Source: Microbacterium sp. JZ31
GTDB taxonomy: Bacteria; Actinomycetota; Actinomycetes; Actinomycetales; Microbacteriaceae
DNA: 64,000 bases
Reading direction: 5' to 3'
NCBI RefSeq assembly: GCF_016805985.1
Contig: NZ_CP017661.1
Span: 186,001 to 250,000, forward strand
Part shown: piece by piece, positions 53,047 to 61,894 of the stretch
Numbering within the stretch: the stretch's first letter is position 1
How the letters are laid out: each line of letters opens with the position of its first letter
Translations under genes and position numbers: made by a program
The notes under the pieces: model-generated
Database searches by the model: none
What the model saw: only the letters and a program-made list of their open reading frames with translations
What the model was told of the DNA's origin: nothing

Positions 53047-53352
53047 ATGGCCAAGAAGAGCAAGATCGCGCGCAACGAGCAGCGCAAGGAGATCGTCGCC
53101 CGCTACGCCGAGAAGCGCGCGACCCTCAAGAAGCAGCTCATCGACCCCAACGCGACCGACGAGGAGCGCGAGGCCGCCCGCGTGGGCCTGCAGAAGCTGC
53201 CCCGCAACGCGTCGCCGATCCGCGTCCGCTCGCGCGACGTCATCGACGGCCGTCCCCGCGGCGTCCTGACGAAGTTCGGCATCTCCCGTGTCCGCTTCCG
53301 CGACATGGCGCACCGTGGCGAGCTGCCCGGCGTGACCAAGTCGAGCTGGTAA
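53047..53352 (+). CDS. rpsN: Ribosomal protein S14, long zinc-free form
   Basis: 101 residues, the long S14 form without Cys-x-x-Cys: [20 protein letters not shown] and [20 protein letters not shown]. All three members of this operon lack zinc sites. In mycobacteria such sets are back-ups made only in zinc starvation; here no Zur box is visible, so they may be the main copies. Confidence 0.97.
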   Translation: MAKKSKIARNEQRKEIVARYAEKRATLKKQLIDPNATDEEREAARVGLQKLPRNASPIRVRSRDVIDGRPRGVLTKFGISRVRFRDMAHRGELPGVTKSSW

Positions 53353-53370
53353 GCACTCCAGACGCACGGA

Positions 53371-53403
53371 AAGGGGCGAGGATCCATCGGATCCTCGCCC
53401 CTT
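53371..53403 (+). terminator. Terminator of the ribosomal protein operon
   Basis: A 15-bp perfect stem (53371-53385 with 53389-53403, AAGGGGCGAGGATCC) with loop ATC, ending in TTT. Confidence 0.9.
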
Positions 53404-53446
53404 TCGCATGCCGGGCGTGGGCGCCGACGACGAGGCCCCGTCACCG

Positions 53447-53481
53447 TACCTATGGCGAGAGGCTATGAGCATAGGTATGCT
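53447..53481 (+). promoter_or_regulatory. Inverted-repeat operator and -10 box of the MFS gene
   Basis: TACCTATG (53447-53454) and CATAGGTA (53470-53477) form a perfect 8-bp inverted repeat with a 15-base spacer; CTATG-AG-CATAG nests inside. The -10-like TATGCT (53476-53481) overlaps the right arm, so a repressor bound here would block transcription of the transporter. Confidence 0.55.
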
Positions 53482-53535
53482 GGCGACCGGCGCGACGACG
53501 CGCCGCGTCGAGTAACCGATGAAGGCTGCAGCGAT

Positions 53536-54873
53536 ATGACCACCTCTTCCGCCCGCGCATCCGACCTGCGCGACCACCTCGAGCACTCCCGGATGACGCC
53601 CTACCAGTGGGCGATCGTCGCGGCGGCGGTGCTCCTGAACGCGCTCGACGGCTTCGACGTCGCCGCGATGTCCTTCGTCTCCGCACGCGTCGAGCAGGAG
53701 TTCGGGCTGACCGGCACGGTGCTCGGCGTCGTGATCAGCGCGACCCTCGTCGGCATGGCCGTCGGCTCGCTCGCGCTCGGCCGCGTCGCGGATCTGATCG
53801 GCCGCCGCGTCACCGTCCTGGGGTCCGTGGCGCTCGCGACGGCCGGCATGTACCTCGCGGCGACCGCGCAGGACGTCGTGCAGCTCGGCATCTGGCGGGT
53901 GCTGACCGGCCTCGGCGTCGGCGGCATCCTGACGAGCATCACGGTGATCACGGCGGAGTTCTCGTCCGCGCGCTGGCGCGGCCTCGCGCTCGGCATCTAC
54001 ACCGCCGGGTACGGCGTCGGTGCCACGCTGGGCGGGCTGGCGGCGGTGGGCCTCCAGGAGGAGGCCGGATGGCGCGCGGTCTTCCTGACGGGCGCGATCG
54101 CCAGCACCGTCCTGCTCGCGGTCCTGCTGTTCCTGCTGCCCGAGTCCGTGCACTTCCTGCAGCTGCGCGGCGCACGCGCCCACGCGGCGCTGCGGCGCAT
54201 CGCGACGCGCGTCGGATTCGATCCCGACCGCGTCGGCGAAGCCGGGGCCCGCACGCGATCCGACGCAACGCGGTCCGGAGCCGGCGGGCTGTTCGCGCGG
54301 GACATGCTCGCGGCGACGCTGCTGCTGTGGGCGGCGTTCTTCACCGTGATGTTCGCGTTCTATTTCGTGAACTCGTGGACGCCGCGCCTGATGGTCGAGG
54401 CGGGCATGACGGTGGACCAGGGCGTGATCGTGGGGATGGCGCTCGCGATCGGCGGCGCGGCCGGCTCCGTGCTGTACGGCGCCCTGGCCGCGCGGACCTC
54501 CCGCGAGCGACTGCTGCTCGTGTTCCTGCTGCTGAGCGCGGCGGCGATCGTGGCGTTCGTGCTGTCCACGGTCTTCCTCGCGGTCGCCTTCGCCCTGGGT
54601 GTCGTCGTCGGGCTGCTGGTCAACGGCTGCATCGCGGGCCTCTACACCGTCGCGCCCGCGCGCTACGGGACGCAGGTGCGGGCGACGGGTGTCGGCGCCG
54701 CGCTCGGCGTGGGGCGCGCCGGCGCGATCCTCGCCCCGATCGCCGCCGGCGCCCTGCTGGATGCCGGCTGGACGAACGTCGCGCTGTACTCGTCCACGGC
54801 GGCCCTGCTCGTCGTGGGCGGGGTCGCGATCCTGCTCCTGTCCCGGCGCCCCGCGGTCGACGCGGAGCGCTGA
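53536..54873 (+). CDS. MFS transporter, aromatic-acid:H+ symporter type
   Basis: 445 residues from ATG 53536. Twelve predicted membrane helices; the loop between helices 2 and 3 has GRVADLIGRRVTVLG, the MFS signature, and helix 1 has the D-G-F-D motif (LNALDGFDVAAMSF), which marks the AAHS group that takes up benzoate-like acids. The gene is alone with its own operator and terminator. No degradation genes are next to it, so the substrate is uncertain. Confidence 0.9.
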   Translation: MTTSSARASDLRDHLEHSRMTPYQWAIVAAAVLLNALDGFDVAAMSFVSARVEQEFGLTGTVLGVVISATLVGMAVGSLALGRVADLIGRRVTVLGSVALATAGMYLAATAQDVVQLGIWRVLTGLGVGGILTSITVITAEFSSARWRGLALGIYTAGYGVGATLGGLAAVGLQEEAGWRAVFLTGAIASTVLLAVLLFLLPESVHFLQLRGARAHAALRRIATRVGFDPDRVGEAGARTRSDATRSGAGGLFARDMLAATLLLWAAFFTVMFAFYFVNSWTPRLMVEAGMTVDQGVIVGMALAIGGAAGSVLYGALAARTSRERLLLVFLLLSAAAIVAFVLSTVFLAVAFALGVVVGLLVNGCIAGLYTVAPARYGTQVRATGVGAALGVGRAGAILAPIAAGALLDAGWTNVALYSSTAALLVVGGVAILLLSRRPAVDAER

Positions 54874-54886
54874 GGGCGCGCGAGAA

Positions 54887-54914
54887 GGGGCGAGGATCCT
54901 CAGATCCTCGCCCC
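54887..54914 (+). terminator. Terminator of the MFS gene
   Basis: Stem GGGGCGAGGATC (54887-54898) with GATCCTCGCCCC (54903-54914), loop CTCA. The arms are the same 12 bases as the core of the terminator after rpsN. The following 200 bases to 55128 hold nothing I recognise. Confidence 0.8.
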
Positions 54915-55128
54915 CTCCGCATGCCCGCTCAGGCGGTCACCGCCTGCTGGTGCGCGACAAGCCACGGTTCGCCGGCTTTGGCACGATGGGAGGAACAAGG
55001 ACGACGGGACCGATCGGCCGAGCTTTGCGGCACGACTGAGCCACCCATCGCGCATGAGGCGTCGCTCGTCGCGACCAGGGTGGGCGGCGAGCGAGCGAGG
55101 ATGACACCCGGGACTGAAGGAGGTTGGC

Positions 55129-56277
55129 ATGCCGCTCGATCCGTTCTTCGCCGAGCGTCTGCGTCGGCAGCGGAAGTACATGATCGCGCAGGGCCTCGAG
55201 GGACTGAAGCAGCGCCTCGGCTGGCCGTGGTTCATGCGTCCCGCCGCGGAGGCAGCCGTGAAGGGGGCCCCGGCCGAGGAGAAGGCGCGTGCGCACGCCG
55301 CCGCGAAGGCCGAGTCCCGTGACGGCGCCGAGTCGCCCGCCCGGCACGAGCCCGCCGCCGATGCGCACCGCCCGAGCCGGCGCCGGGCCGAGCATCGCAA
55401 GATCGCGCTGTCCTGGGATCGCACGGAGCAGCGCAAGAACGGCGTGCCCGGGCCGCGCGTGCACACGATCGACCGCGTCGTGCCGGTGCCCGGCCAGCCC
55501 GACGTGCTTCTGCGCATCTACTACCCCACGACGGGGGAGCGTCCCGCGCAGCCCGTTCCCGCGTGCCTCGCGTTCTTCGGCGGCGCCTTCCGGATCGGCG
55601 GTCTCGACTTCCCGACGACGGATGCCGCCAATCGCCGCCGGGCCGCGGAGGCGGGGATCGCGATCGTCGGCGTCGGCTACGCGCTCGCGCCCGAGCACAA
55701 GTACCCGACGCAGGTGATGCAGGGCCACGCGGCACTCGAGTACGTGTTCGCGCACGCCGAGGAGCTGGGGATCGATCCCGGCCGCGTGGGCCTCGCCGGC
55801 ACGTCGGCGGGCGGGAACATCGCGGCGGCGGTGGCGCTCATGAACCGCGACCGCGGCAAGCTGCCGCTGCGCCTCCAGCTGCTGGAGGTGCCCGTCGTCG
55901 ACCTCACGGGGCGTCACATCGACTTCCGGGCGTCCCGCGCACTCGGCATCCCCACCCTCCTGATGGCGCGAGAGCTGGCGTCCGTCGCCCGCACCTACCT
56001 GCGCCACCGGAAGGACGCACGCGAGCCGTATGCCTCACCGATCCGGGCGGAGTCGCTCGAGGGGCTGCCGCCAGCCGTGATCCTCACGGCGGAGTACGAC
56101 CCGCTGCGGGGCGACGGCGTCGCCTACGCCGCGGCGCTGCGCCAGGCCGGCGTCGAGGCGAGCGCCGTGCAGTACCTCGGCGCGACTCACGACACCGGCA
56201 TCTTCGCGCGCGTCCTGGCCGTGTCGCGGCGCTGGCACGACGACGTCGTGGCCGCGCTGCGCACGCTGCACGCGTGA
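55129..56277 (+). CDS. Alpha/beta hydrolase, HSL-type esterase with altered oxyanion motif
   Basis: 382 residues from ATG 55129 with GGAGG upstream. A 105-residue charged, Ala/Arg-rich N-terminal extension precedes the catalytic domain. Nucleophile Ser226 in GTSAGGN, acid in TAEYDPLRGDG, His in ATHDTGIF, and the HSL-type GYALAPEHKYPTQ. The usual His-Gly-Gly-Gly oxyanion loop reads F-F-G-G-A-F (149-154), so the first His and third Gly are lost. It probably hydrolyses short acyl esters, but the altered loop may change activity. It stands alone. Confidence 0.87.
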   Translation: MPLDPFFAERLRRQRKYMIAQGLEGLKQRLGWPWFMRPAAEAAVKGAPAEEKARAHAAAKAESRDGAESPARHEPAADAHRPSRRRAEHRKIALSWDRTEQRKNGVPGPRVHTIDRVVPVPGQPDVLLRIYYPTTGERPAQPVPACLAFFGGAFRIGGLDFPTTDAANRRRAAEAGIAIVGVGYALAPEHKYPTQVMQGHAALEYVFAHAEELGIDPGRVGLAGTSAGGNIAAAVALMNRDRGKLPLRLQLLEVPVVDLTGRHIDFRASRALGIPTLLMARELASVARTYLRHRKDAREPYASPIRAESLEGLPPAVILTAEYDPLRGDGVAYAAALRQAGVEASAVQYLGATHDTGIFARVLAVSRRWHDDVVAALRTLHA

Positions 56278-56318
56278 GGCTTCACCGCGCATGCGGCCAC
56301 CCGACGTCCCGCCCCGAA

Positions 56319-56449
56319 CCGCGGAATTCCGCGGGACGCGCCGAAGTTCGCCACAGCAGTCACATCCGTCACTCCAGCACCCGACACGCCAGCCGAATCG
56401 CCCGGATTCCCGCGAGAATCCGCGGAATTCCGGGCCCCGTTGATACATT
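56319..56449 (+). promoter_or_regulatory. Duplicated palindrome and promoter before the HU gene
   Basis: CCGCGGAATTCCGCGG (56319-56334) is a perfect 16-base palindrome. The closely similar CCGCGGAATTCCGG recurs at 56420-56433, 101 bases on, in the -35 region of a -10-like TACATT (56444-56449). The remaining 90 bases before the HU start are a leader with GGAGGA as ribosome site. Confidence 0.5.
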
Positions 56450-56538
56450 CGAGGCGCGATCGACGATCGCCCGGGGGTAAACCGTCTCCGGTCCATTGAT
56501 CACAGCGCGGCGTCCTCGCGGCGCCGCTGGAGGATGAC

Positions 56539-56826
56539 ATGGCCGACAAGTCCATCACTAAGACCGAGCTCGTCGCGAGCATCGCCAGCGCCACGGGCCA
56601 GAGCCAGTCCGCGGTCTCGGGCGTTCTCGACGCCCTCTTCACCACGGTCTCGGAGGCCGTCGCGAAGGGCTCGAAGGTCTCGATCCCGGGCTGGATCGCG
56701 TTCGAGCAGGTCGAGACGGCCGCTCGCACCGGCCGCAACCCGCAGACCGGCGCCGAGATCAAGATCCCGGCCGGCAAGCGCGTCAAGGTGACCGCGGGCT
56801 CCAAGCTGAAGGCCGCCGCCAAGTAA
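56539..56826 (+). CDS. hup: HU-family DNA-binding protein
   Basis: 95 residues: DKSITKTELVASIASATGQS, the beta arm region TGRNPQTGAEIKIPAGKRVK and an Ala/Lys end without the long C-terminal tail of mycobacterial HU. It binds and bends DNA as a nucleoid protein. ATG 56539 follows GGAGGA (56529-56534). A terminator follows. Confidence 0.95.
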   Translation: MADKSITKTELVASIASATGQSQSAVSGVLDALFTTVSEAVAKGSKVSIPGWIAFEQVETAARTGRNPQTGAEIKIPAGKRVKVTAGSKLKAAAK

Positions 56827-56841
56827 TTCCGGCGCAACGGA

Positions 56842-56876
56842 AAAGGGGATGCCTCCACGACGGAGGCATCCCCTTT
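56842..56876 (+). terminator. Terminator of the HU gene
   Basis: A 15-bp stem (56842-56856 with 56862-56876, AAAGGGGATGCCTCC) with loop ACGAC, ending in TTT. Confidence 0.9.
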
Positions 56877-56911
56877 CGCGTCTCTCGGGTCGACGCTTCG
56901 GGTGCTTCAGA

Positions 56912-57160
56912 TCAATAGGGGTCGACGTCGGTGCGACGCTCCGTGACGTTGCCCGCGCCCGGATCGTTGACCGTGCGGGTGCGCTCGACGGCCGAGCGAC
57001 GGCGGGTCAGCAGCACCAGGCCGACGATGAACACGATGACGCCGACCGCCATCAGCAGGTAGCCGATGAAGTCGTCGTCAACGCCAGGGATGTCGATCTC
57101 GAGGCCGAACGCCAGGATGGCACCGATCACGAACAGCACTACTCCGGTTCCGATACTCAT
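56912..57160 (-). CDS. Small two-helix membrane protein, DUF6458-like
   Basis: 82 residues from ATG 57160 (three codons after a less likely ATG). MSIGTGVVLFVIGAILAFGL, then DDFIGYLLMAVGVIVFIVGL, then a basic polar tail RRRSAVERTRTVNDP. This is the usual form of a small actinobacterial membrane protein of unknown role. Convergent with HU. Confidence 0.8.
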   Translation of the reverse strand: MSIGTGVVLFVIGAILAFGLEIDIPGVDDDFIGYLLMAVGVIVFIVGLVLLTRRRSAVERTRTVNDPGAGNVTERRTDVDPY

Positions 57161-57283
57161 GGCCGACACGCTATGGGTCCCCTCAATTCCCGGTCACCGG
57201 GCTTGACTTTTCTCCTCACGCTCGGGTCGGCGCCTCTCGTGAGCGCCCGCGCGGGAGTCAGATCCGTCCCAGGCTCGCGGAAC

Positions 57284-57289
57284 TAGGCT
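57284..57289 (+). promoter_or_regulatory. -10 box of a leaderless gene
   Basis: TAGGCT, six bases before the GTG start of the CopD-CtaG fusion; no ribosome site is present. Confidence 0.55.
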
Positions 57290-57295
57290 GAACGG

Positions 57296-59263
57296 GTGAA
57301 TCCGCGCGCGCTGCGGGCCATCGGGCCCGTGATCCTCGTCGCCGCGGCCGTGCTCACGTGCTTCGCGGCGCTCGCCTACGGCGGGGCGGCCGATCCGCTG
57401 TCGGCCGGCGATCCCGGCCCGTTCGTGCGGTGGGGTCTGCCGGTCGCGAAGCTGATCGTGAACCTGGCGGCCGCCGTCATGGCGGGATCCCTCGTGCTCG
57501 CGCTGTTCGCGCTGAAGGCCGGTGAGCGCGAGTTCGACGGCGCGCTGGATGTCGCCTCGATCGGCGCCGCGGTCTTCACGATCTCGGCCGGCGCGGTCGG
57601 GTTCTTCACCTTCCTCGACTCCTTCAATCCGCAGCTGTCGGCGGGACCGGAGTTCGGCGCCCAGCTCGGGGCGTTCCTGACGGAGGTCGAGCTGGGCCGC
57701 ACCTGGCTCATCACGACCATCGCGGCCGCGGTCGTCACGATCCTGGCGTTCGCGATCCGGTCGTGGACGGCAACGCTGCTCACGGCGATCCTGGCGATCG
57801 CCTCGCTCATCCCGATGGCGACGCAGGGGCACTCGGGCGAGCTGGCGAGCCACGACGCCACGGTGACCGCGATGAGCCTGCACATCGTGGGCGCGGCCGT
57901 GTGGCTCGGCGGCCTCGTGCTGCTCGTCGTCCTGCGGCCCGCACTGTCGGGACGGCTCCTTCCCGACGTGCTGCGCCGCTACTCCTCCATCGCGCTGCTC
58001 GCATTCGTGATCGTGACGCTGTCGGGCTTCGCGCGGACGCTGTCGTCCATCAGCTCGTGGGAGCAGCTGACCACGCCGTACGGCGGCATCCTGTGCCTGA
58101 AGATCGCGGCTCTCGTGTTCATGGGACTGCTCGCGGCCTGGTACCGGCTGCGCCTGATCGACCGCATCGACCGCGCCCGTAAGGCCCGGACGTTCTGGAC
58201 GCTCATCGCGGTCGAGCTCGCGTTCATGGGCGTGGCCTCGGGTGCGGCCGCCGCTCTCGCGCGCACGTCGCCGCCGCTCACCGAGACGCCGTACTCCTCG
58301 ACGCCCGCGGAGATCCTCACCGACGAGCCGCTGCCGCCGGAGCTCACGCTCGAGCGCTGGTTCACGGTGTGGGACGTCGACCTGCTGTGGGCGTTCGTCG
58401 CGGTCTTCGGCATCGCGTTCTACCTGGCGGGCGTGATCCGGCTGCGGCGGCGCGGTGACCGCTGGCCGATCTTCCGCACGGTGCTGTGGGTGCTCGGGAT
58501 GGTGACGCTGTTCTGGGTCACGTCCGGGCCGATCAACGCCTACCAGGACTATCTGTTCAGCCTCCACATGCTCGGGCACATGCTGCTGACGATGGGCATC
58601 CCGCTGATGCTCGTCCCGGGCGCGCCGATCACGCTCGCGCTGCGCGCGATCGCGAAGCGCGACGACGGCACGCGCGGTGGCCGCGAGTGGATCATGTGGG
58701 CCGTGCACAGCCCCTTCGCGCGCGTCGTCACGCATCCGCTCGTCGCCGCCGGCATCTTCGTCGGCTCTCTCTGGGTGTTCTACTACACCGACCTCTTCCG
58801 CTGGTCGCTGTACGACCACCTCGGGCACGTGTGGATGGTCACGCACTTCCTCATCTCGGGCTTCCTGTTCGTGATGACGCTGACGGGGATCGATCCGCTG
58901 CCCTACCGCATGCCCTATCCCGGTCGGCTCGTCACGCTCATCGCGGTCATGGCGATCCACGCGTTCTTCGGCGTCGCGATCATGATGCAGTCGGGGCTGA
59001 TGATCGCCGAGTGGTTCGGCGCGATGGGCCGCACGTGGGGTCCGACACCGCTCGAGGATCAGTACATCGGCGGCGGCGTGGCGTGGTCGATCGGCGAGAT
59101 CCCGACGCTCATCACGGCCATCGTGGTGGCGATCCAGTGGAGCCGCAGCGACGAGCGCCAGCAGCGCCGGTCCGACCGCCACGCCGACCGCACGGACGAC
59201 GCGGAGCTCGCGGCGTACAACGCCCGCCTGGCGAAGCTCGCCGAGCGCGACAGCGTCCGGTAG
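57296..59263 (+). CDS. CopD-CtaG fusion, copper handling and cytochrome oxidase assembly
   Basis: 655 residues. Residues 1-330 have about eight membrane segments and the CopD copper-resistance pattern (GHSGELASHDATVTAMSLHIVGAAVWLGGL, with His and Met in membrane segments). Residues 380-620 are a CtaG/Caa3-type assembly factor (SLHMLGHMLLTMGIPLMLVPGAPITLALRA, HPLVAAGIFVGSLWVFYYTD, HLGHVWMVTHFLISGFLF). Such fusions occur in actinobacteria and deliver copper to the oxidase. GTG start, leaderless. No oxidase genes are adjacent. Confidence 0.9.
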   Translation: MNPRALRAIGPVILVAAAVLTCFAALAYGGAADPLSAGDPGPFVRWGLPVAKLIVNLAAAVMAGSLVLALFALKAGEREFDGALDVASIGAAVFTISAGAVGFFTFLDSFNPQLSAGPEFGAQLGAFLTEVELGRTWLITTIAAAVVTILAFAIRSWTATLLTAILAIASLIPMATQGHSGELASHDATVTAMSLHIVGAAVWLGGLVLLVVLRPALSGRLLPDVLRRYSSIALLAFVIVTLSGFARTLSSISSWEQLTTPYGGILCLKIAALVFMGLLAAWYRLRLIDRIDRARKARTFWTLIAVELAFMGVASGAAAALARTSPPLTETPYSSTPAEILTDEPLPPELTLERWFTVWDVDLLWAFVAVFGIAFYLAGVIRLRRRGDRWPIFRTVLWVLGMVTLFWVTSGPINAYQDYLFSLHMLGHMLLTMGIPLMLVPGAPITLALRAIAKRDDGTRGGREWIMWAVHSPFARVVTHPLVAAGIFVGSLWVFYYTDLFRWSLYDHLGHVWMVTHFLISGFLFVMTLTGIDPLPYRMPYPGRLVTLIAVMAIHAFFGVAIMMQSGLMIAEWFGAMGRTWGPTPLEDQYIGGGVAWSIGEIPTLITAIVVAIQWSRSDERQQRRSDRHADRTDDAELAAYNARLAKLAERDSVR

Positions 59264-59284
59264 CGCGCCCCAGCGGACTCCGGA

Positions 59285-60409
59285 TCAGCGCAGCGCGGGG
59301 CTGCCGATCAGGATCGACGCCGTGCCGTCGGGCAGGACGTCGACCGTGCCGTCGATCACGAACGGCACGTCCTCGCTGACGTGGTAGACGGAGCCGTCGA
59401 ACAGCGAGACGACGTCGGCGTCGAAGTGCGCCGTGCCGGTCGCGGCCGAGATCGCGAAGTACTCGTCGCTGGGCACCACCACGACCGGCGGCTGCGACGG
59501 GATCGTCCAGTCGATCGTGTCGGCGAGCACGCGATCGCCGCCGACGGCGTGCGTGTCCATGCCGAACGGGCAGCCGGTGGGCTGCATCACCTCCTGCGTG
59601 GCGCAGTCGGTGAGGAACGCCGAGACCTTCTCCTCGACCACGTCGACGAAGGCCTTGCTCGGCTCCGCCTGGATGTCCAGCGGCACGCTGTGCAGCGCCG
59701 TGTCGGCGAGCACGTGCACGGGGTCGGCTTCTGCCATCGCCGTGTCGACGTCGACGCTGTAGATGCCGGGGGAGAACACGAGCAGCGAGACCGCGTCCAT
59801 CGGATCGGCCTCGGAGCCGTCGGGGGAGACCTGGCGCTTGTCGAGCTCGAAGCCGTTCACGGCGAACTGCATCGACCCGCGCACCCCCACCCGGAGCTCG
59901 GCGAGCGGGCTCGTCTCAAAGCTCCAGCGCGGCACGAGTCCCTCGGTGCCGATCCGCTCGACGCGGAAGGCGGAGCTGCCGGCCGTGCCGTCGATCCGGT
60001 ACGACGCGGTCACCTCGACGACGCCGTCGACCTCGCGCTCGGACGTGATCTCGACGTCGCTGATGTCGAAGGTCAGAGCCGCCTTGCGCAGCAGAGCGTC
60101 CGACGCGCTCGCCGGCAGGCCCGCCGCCTCCAGGTCCGTGCTGTCGAGCGTGACGCCCGGCACCGCGAGGGCACCCGCGGCGTCGCCCTCGGAGAGCATG
60201 GCGATGTAGCGCTCGACGAACGCGCTCGGGCCCCAGAACTGGCGGTGCAGGGCAGAGAACCCGGCCCAGATGGCCCCCGCGAGCAGCACGCCCACGACGC
60301 CGAGGATCACCAGATCGCCCTTCAGGGAGCCGCCCCTGCCCGCCGGGCGAGCGGGGCCGCCTGCCGCGGGGGCCGCCGACAGCGGGGCGCTCGCGGTGGC
60401 CTGGTCCAT
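59285..60409 (-). CDS. Membrane-anchored protein, unknown function
   Basis: 374 residues: a Pro/Ala-rich cytosolic N-terminus, one membrane helix (LVILGVVGVLLAGAIWAGF) and a large external part of alternating strands with two Cys (TDCATQEVMQPTGCPFG) that could form a disulfide. The pattern V-E-V-T-A-S-Y-R-I-D-G near residue 145 suggests an NTF2- or lipoprotein-like fold. I do not recognise a family. It is convergent with the fusion gene and divergent from the helicase gene. Confidence 0.75.
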   Translation of the reverse strand: MDQATASAPLSAAPAAGGPARPAGRGGSLKGDLVILGVVGVLLAGAIWAGFSALHRQFWGPSAFVERYIAMLSEGDAAGALAVPGVTLDSTDLEAAGLPASASDALLRKAALTFDISDVEITSEREVDGVVEVTASYRIDGTAGSSAFRVERIGTEGLVPRWSFETSPLAELRVGVRGSMQFAVNGFELDKRQVSPDGSEADPMDAVSLLVFSPGIYSVDVDTAMAEADPVHVLADTALHSVPLDIQAEPSKAFVDVVEEKVSAFLTDCATQEVMQPTGCPFGMDTHAVGGDRVLADTIDWTIPSQPPVVVVPSDEYFAISAATGTAHFDADVVSLFDGSVYHVSEDVPFVIDGTVDVLPDGTASILIGSPALR

Positions 60410-60526
60410 TGCGTCAGTCTAAAGAGAGCAGGGTCGGATCATCCTGAGCGTGTCTCGCCGTGACGGTCCCGAAACGCCTGTGCATGGCGCGGATGCGGCG
60501 GCCGACCGGGTGGGAGGATAGAGCCC

Positions 60527-61894
60527 ATGCCCGCGCTGTCCCCCGAGCAGGAAGAGCTCTTCCGCCTCATCGAGGACACGCGCGAGCACGTCTTCGTGAC
60601 CGGGCGCGCGGGAACCGGCAAGTCCACGCTGCTGAACCACCTCGCGTGGAACACGAAGAAGCAGATCGCGGTGTGTGCGCCCACGGGCGTCGCGGCCCTG
60701 AACGTCGAGGGACAGACGATCCACTCGCTGTTCAAACTGCCGATCGGCCTCATCGCCGACAGCGACATCGAGCAGAACGACGCGACGCGGAAGCTGCTGA
60801 ACGCGATCGACACGCTCGTGATCGACGAGATCTCCATGGTCAACGCCGACCTGATGGACGGCATCGACCGATCGCTGCGGCAGGCGCGCGGGCGCCGCGG
60901 CGAGCCGTTCGGCGGCGTGCAGATCGTGATGTTCGGCGATCCGTATCAGCTCGCCCCGGTGCCGCCTCGCGGCGACGAGGCGCGCTACATTCAGGACCAC
61001 TACCGCTCGTTCTGGTTCTTCGACGCGCACGTGTGGGCGGGGCGGGCGCCCGAGGGAGACGGGTTGATCGAGCTCGGCCGGCACGGCGCCGAGCTGCACA
61101 TCCGCGAGCTCACGCAGATCCACCGCCAGGACGACGACGCGTTCAAGGCCATGCTCAACGCGGTGCGCTACGGGCGCGTCACGAAGGAGATCGCCGACAT
61201 CCTGAACGCGACCGGGGCGCGCACGCCGCCCGACGATCCCGAGCACCCCATCATCACGCTCGCCACGCGCAATGACCGCGTGAACGCGATCAACGCGCGT
61301 CATCTGGCGCAGCTGCCCGGACGCGAGCAGACCGCGAAGGCCGACGTGAACGGCGACTTCGGCCGCGGCGACGTGTACCCGGCCGATCAGGAGCTCAAGC
61401 TCAAGATCGGCGCGCAGGTGATGTTCCTGCGCAACGACGCCGGATCGGCGGGCGAGCCGCCCCGCTGGGTGAACGGCACGATCGGCACGGTCACGCGCAT
61501 CGTCGGCGAGACCGTGCGCGTCGACGTCGACGGCGAGGAGTTCGAGGTCGAGCCCGCCGTGTGGGAGAAGTACCGCTACGCGTACGACCCGATCGGCCGC
61601 AAGCTGACGCGCGAGGTCGTGGCCGAGTTCACGCAGTTCCCGCTGCGGCTGGCGTGGGCCGTGACCATCCACAAGTCGCAGGGGAAGACGTACGACCGGG
61701 CGGTCGTCGACCTCGGAGCCGGGGCGTTCGCGCCGGGGCAGACGTACGTGGCCCTCAGTCGCCTGACGTCGCTCGAGGGCCTCTACCTGTCGCGCCCGCT
61801 GCGGCCGAGCGACATCCGCGTCGACCAGGACGTGCGCCGCTTCATGCGCGCCGTGTGGGAGCAGCGCCAGGCCGCCGCCGCCGCGACGTCATAA
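60527..61894 (+). CDS. PIF1/RecD-like ATP-dependent DNA helicase
   Basis: 455 residues. Walker A GRAGTGKST (26-34), VCAPTGVAALNVEGQTIHSLF, Walker B TLVIDEISMVNADLMD, MFGDPYQLAPVPP, and the C-terminal WAVTIHKSQGKTYDRAVVDLG with VALSRLTSLEGLYL are the superfamily 1B helicase motifs in order. It unwinds DNA 5' to 3' by family analogy. It is short for the family, with no extra C-terminal domain. It stands alone. Confidence 0.92.
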   Translation: MPALSPEQEELFRLIEDTREHVFVTGRAGTGKSTLLNHLAWNTKKQIAVCAPTGVAALNVEGQTIHSLFKLPIGLIADSDIEQNDATRKLLNAIDTLVIDEISMVNADLMDGIDRSLRQARGRRGEPFGGVQIVMFGDPYQLAPVPPRGDEARYIQDHYRSFWFFDAHVWAGRAPEGDGLIELGRHGAELHIRELTQIHRQDDDAFKAMLNAVRYGRVTKEIADILNATGARTPPDDPEHPIITLATRNDRVNAINARHLAQLPGREQTAKADVNGDFGRGDVYPADQELKLKIGAQVMFLRNDAGSAGEPPRWVNGTIGTVTRIVGETVRVDVDGEEFEVEPAVWEKYRYAYDPIGRKLTREVVAEFTQFPLRLAWAVTIHKSQGKTYDRAVVDLGAGAFAPGQTYVALSRLTSLEGLYLSRPLRPSDIRVDQDVRRFMRAVWEQRQAAAAATS

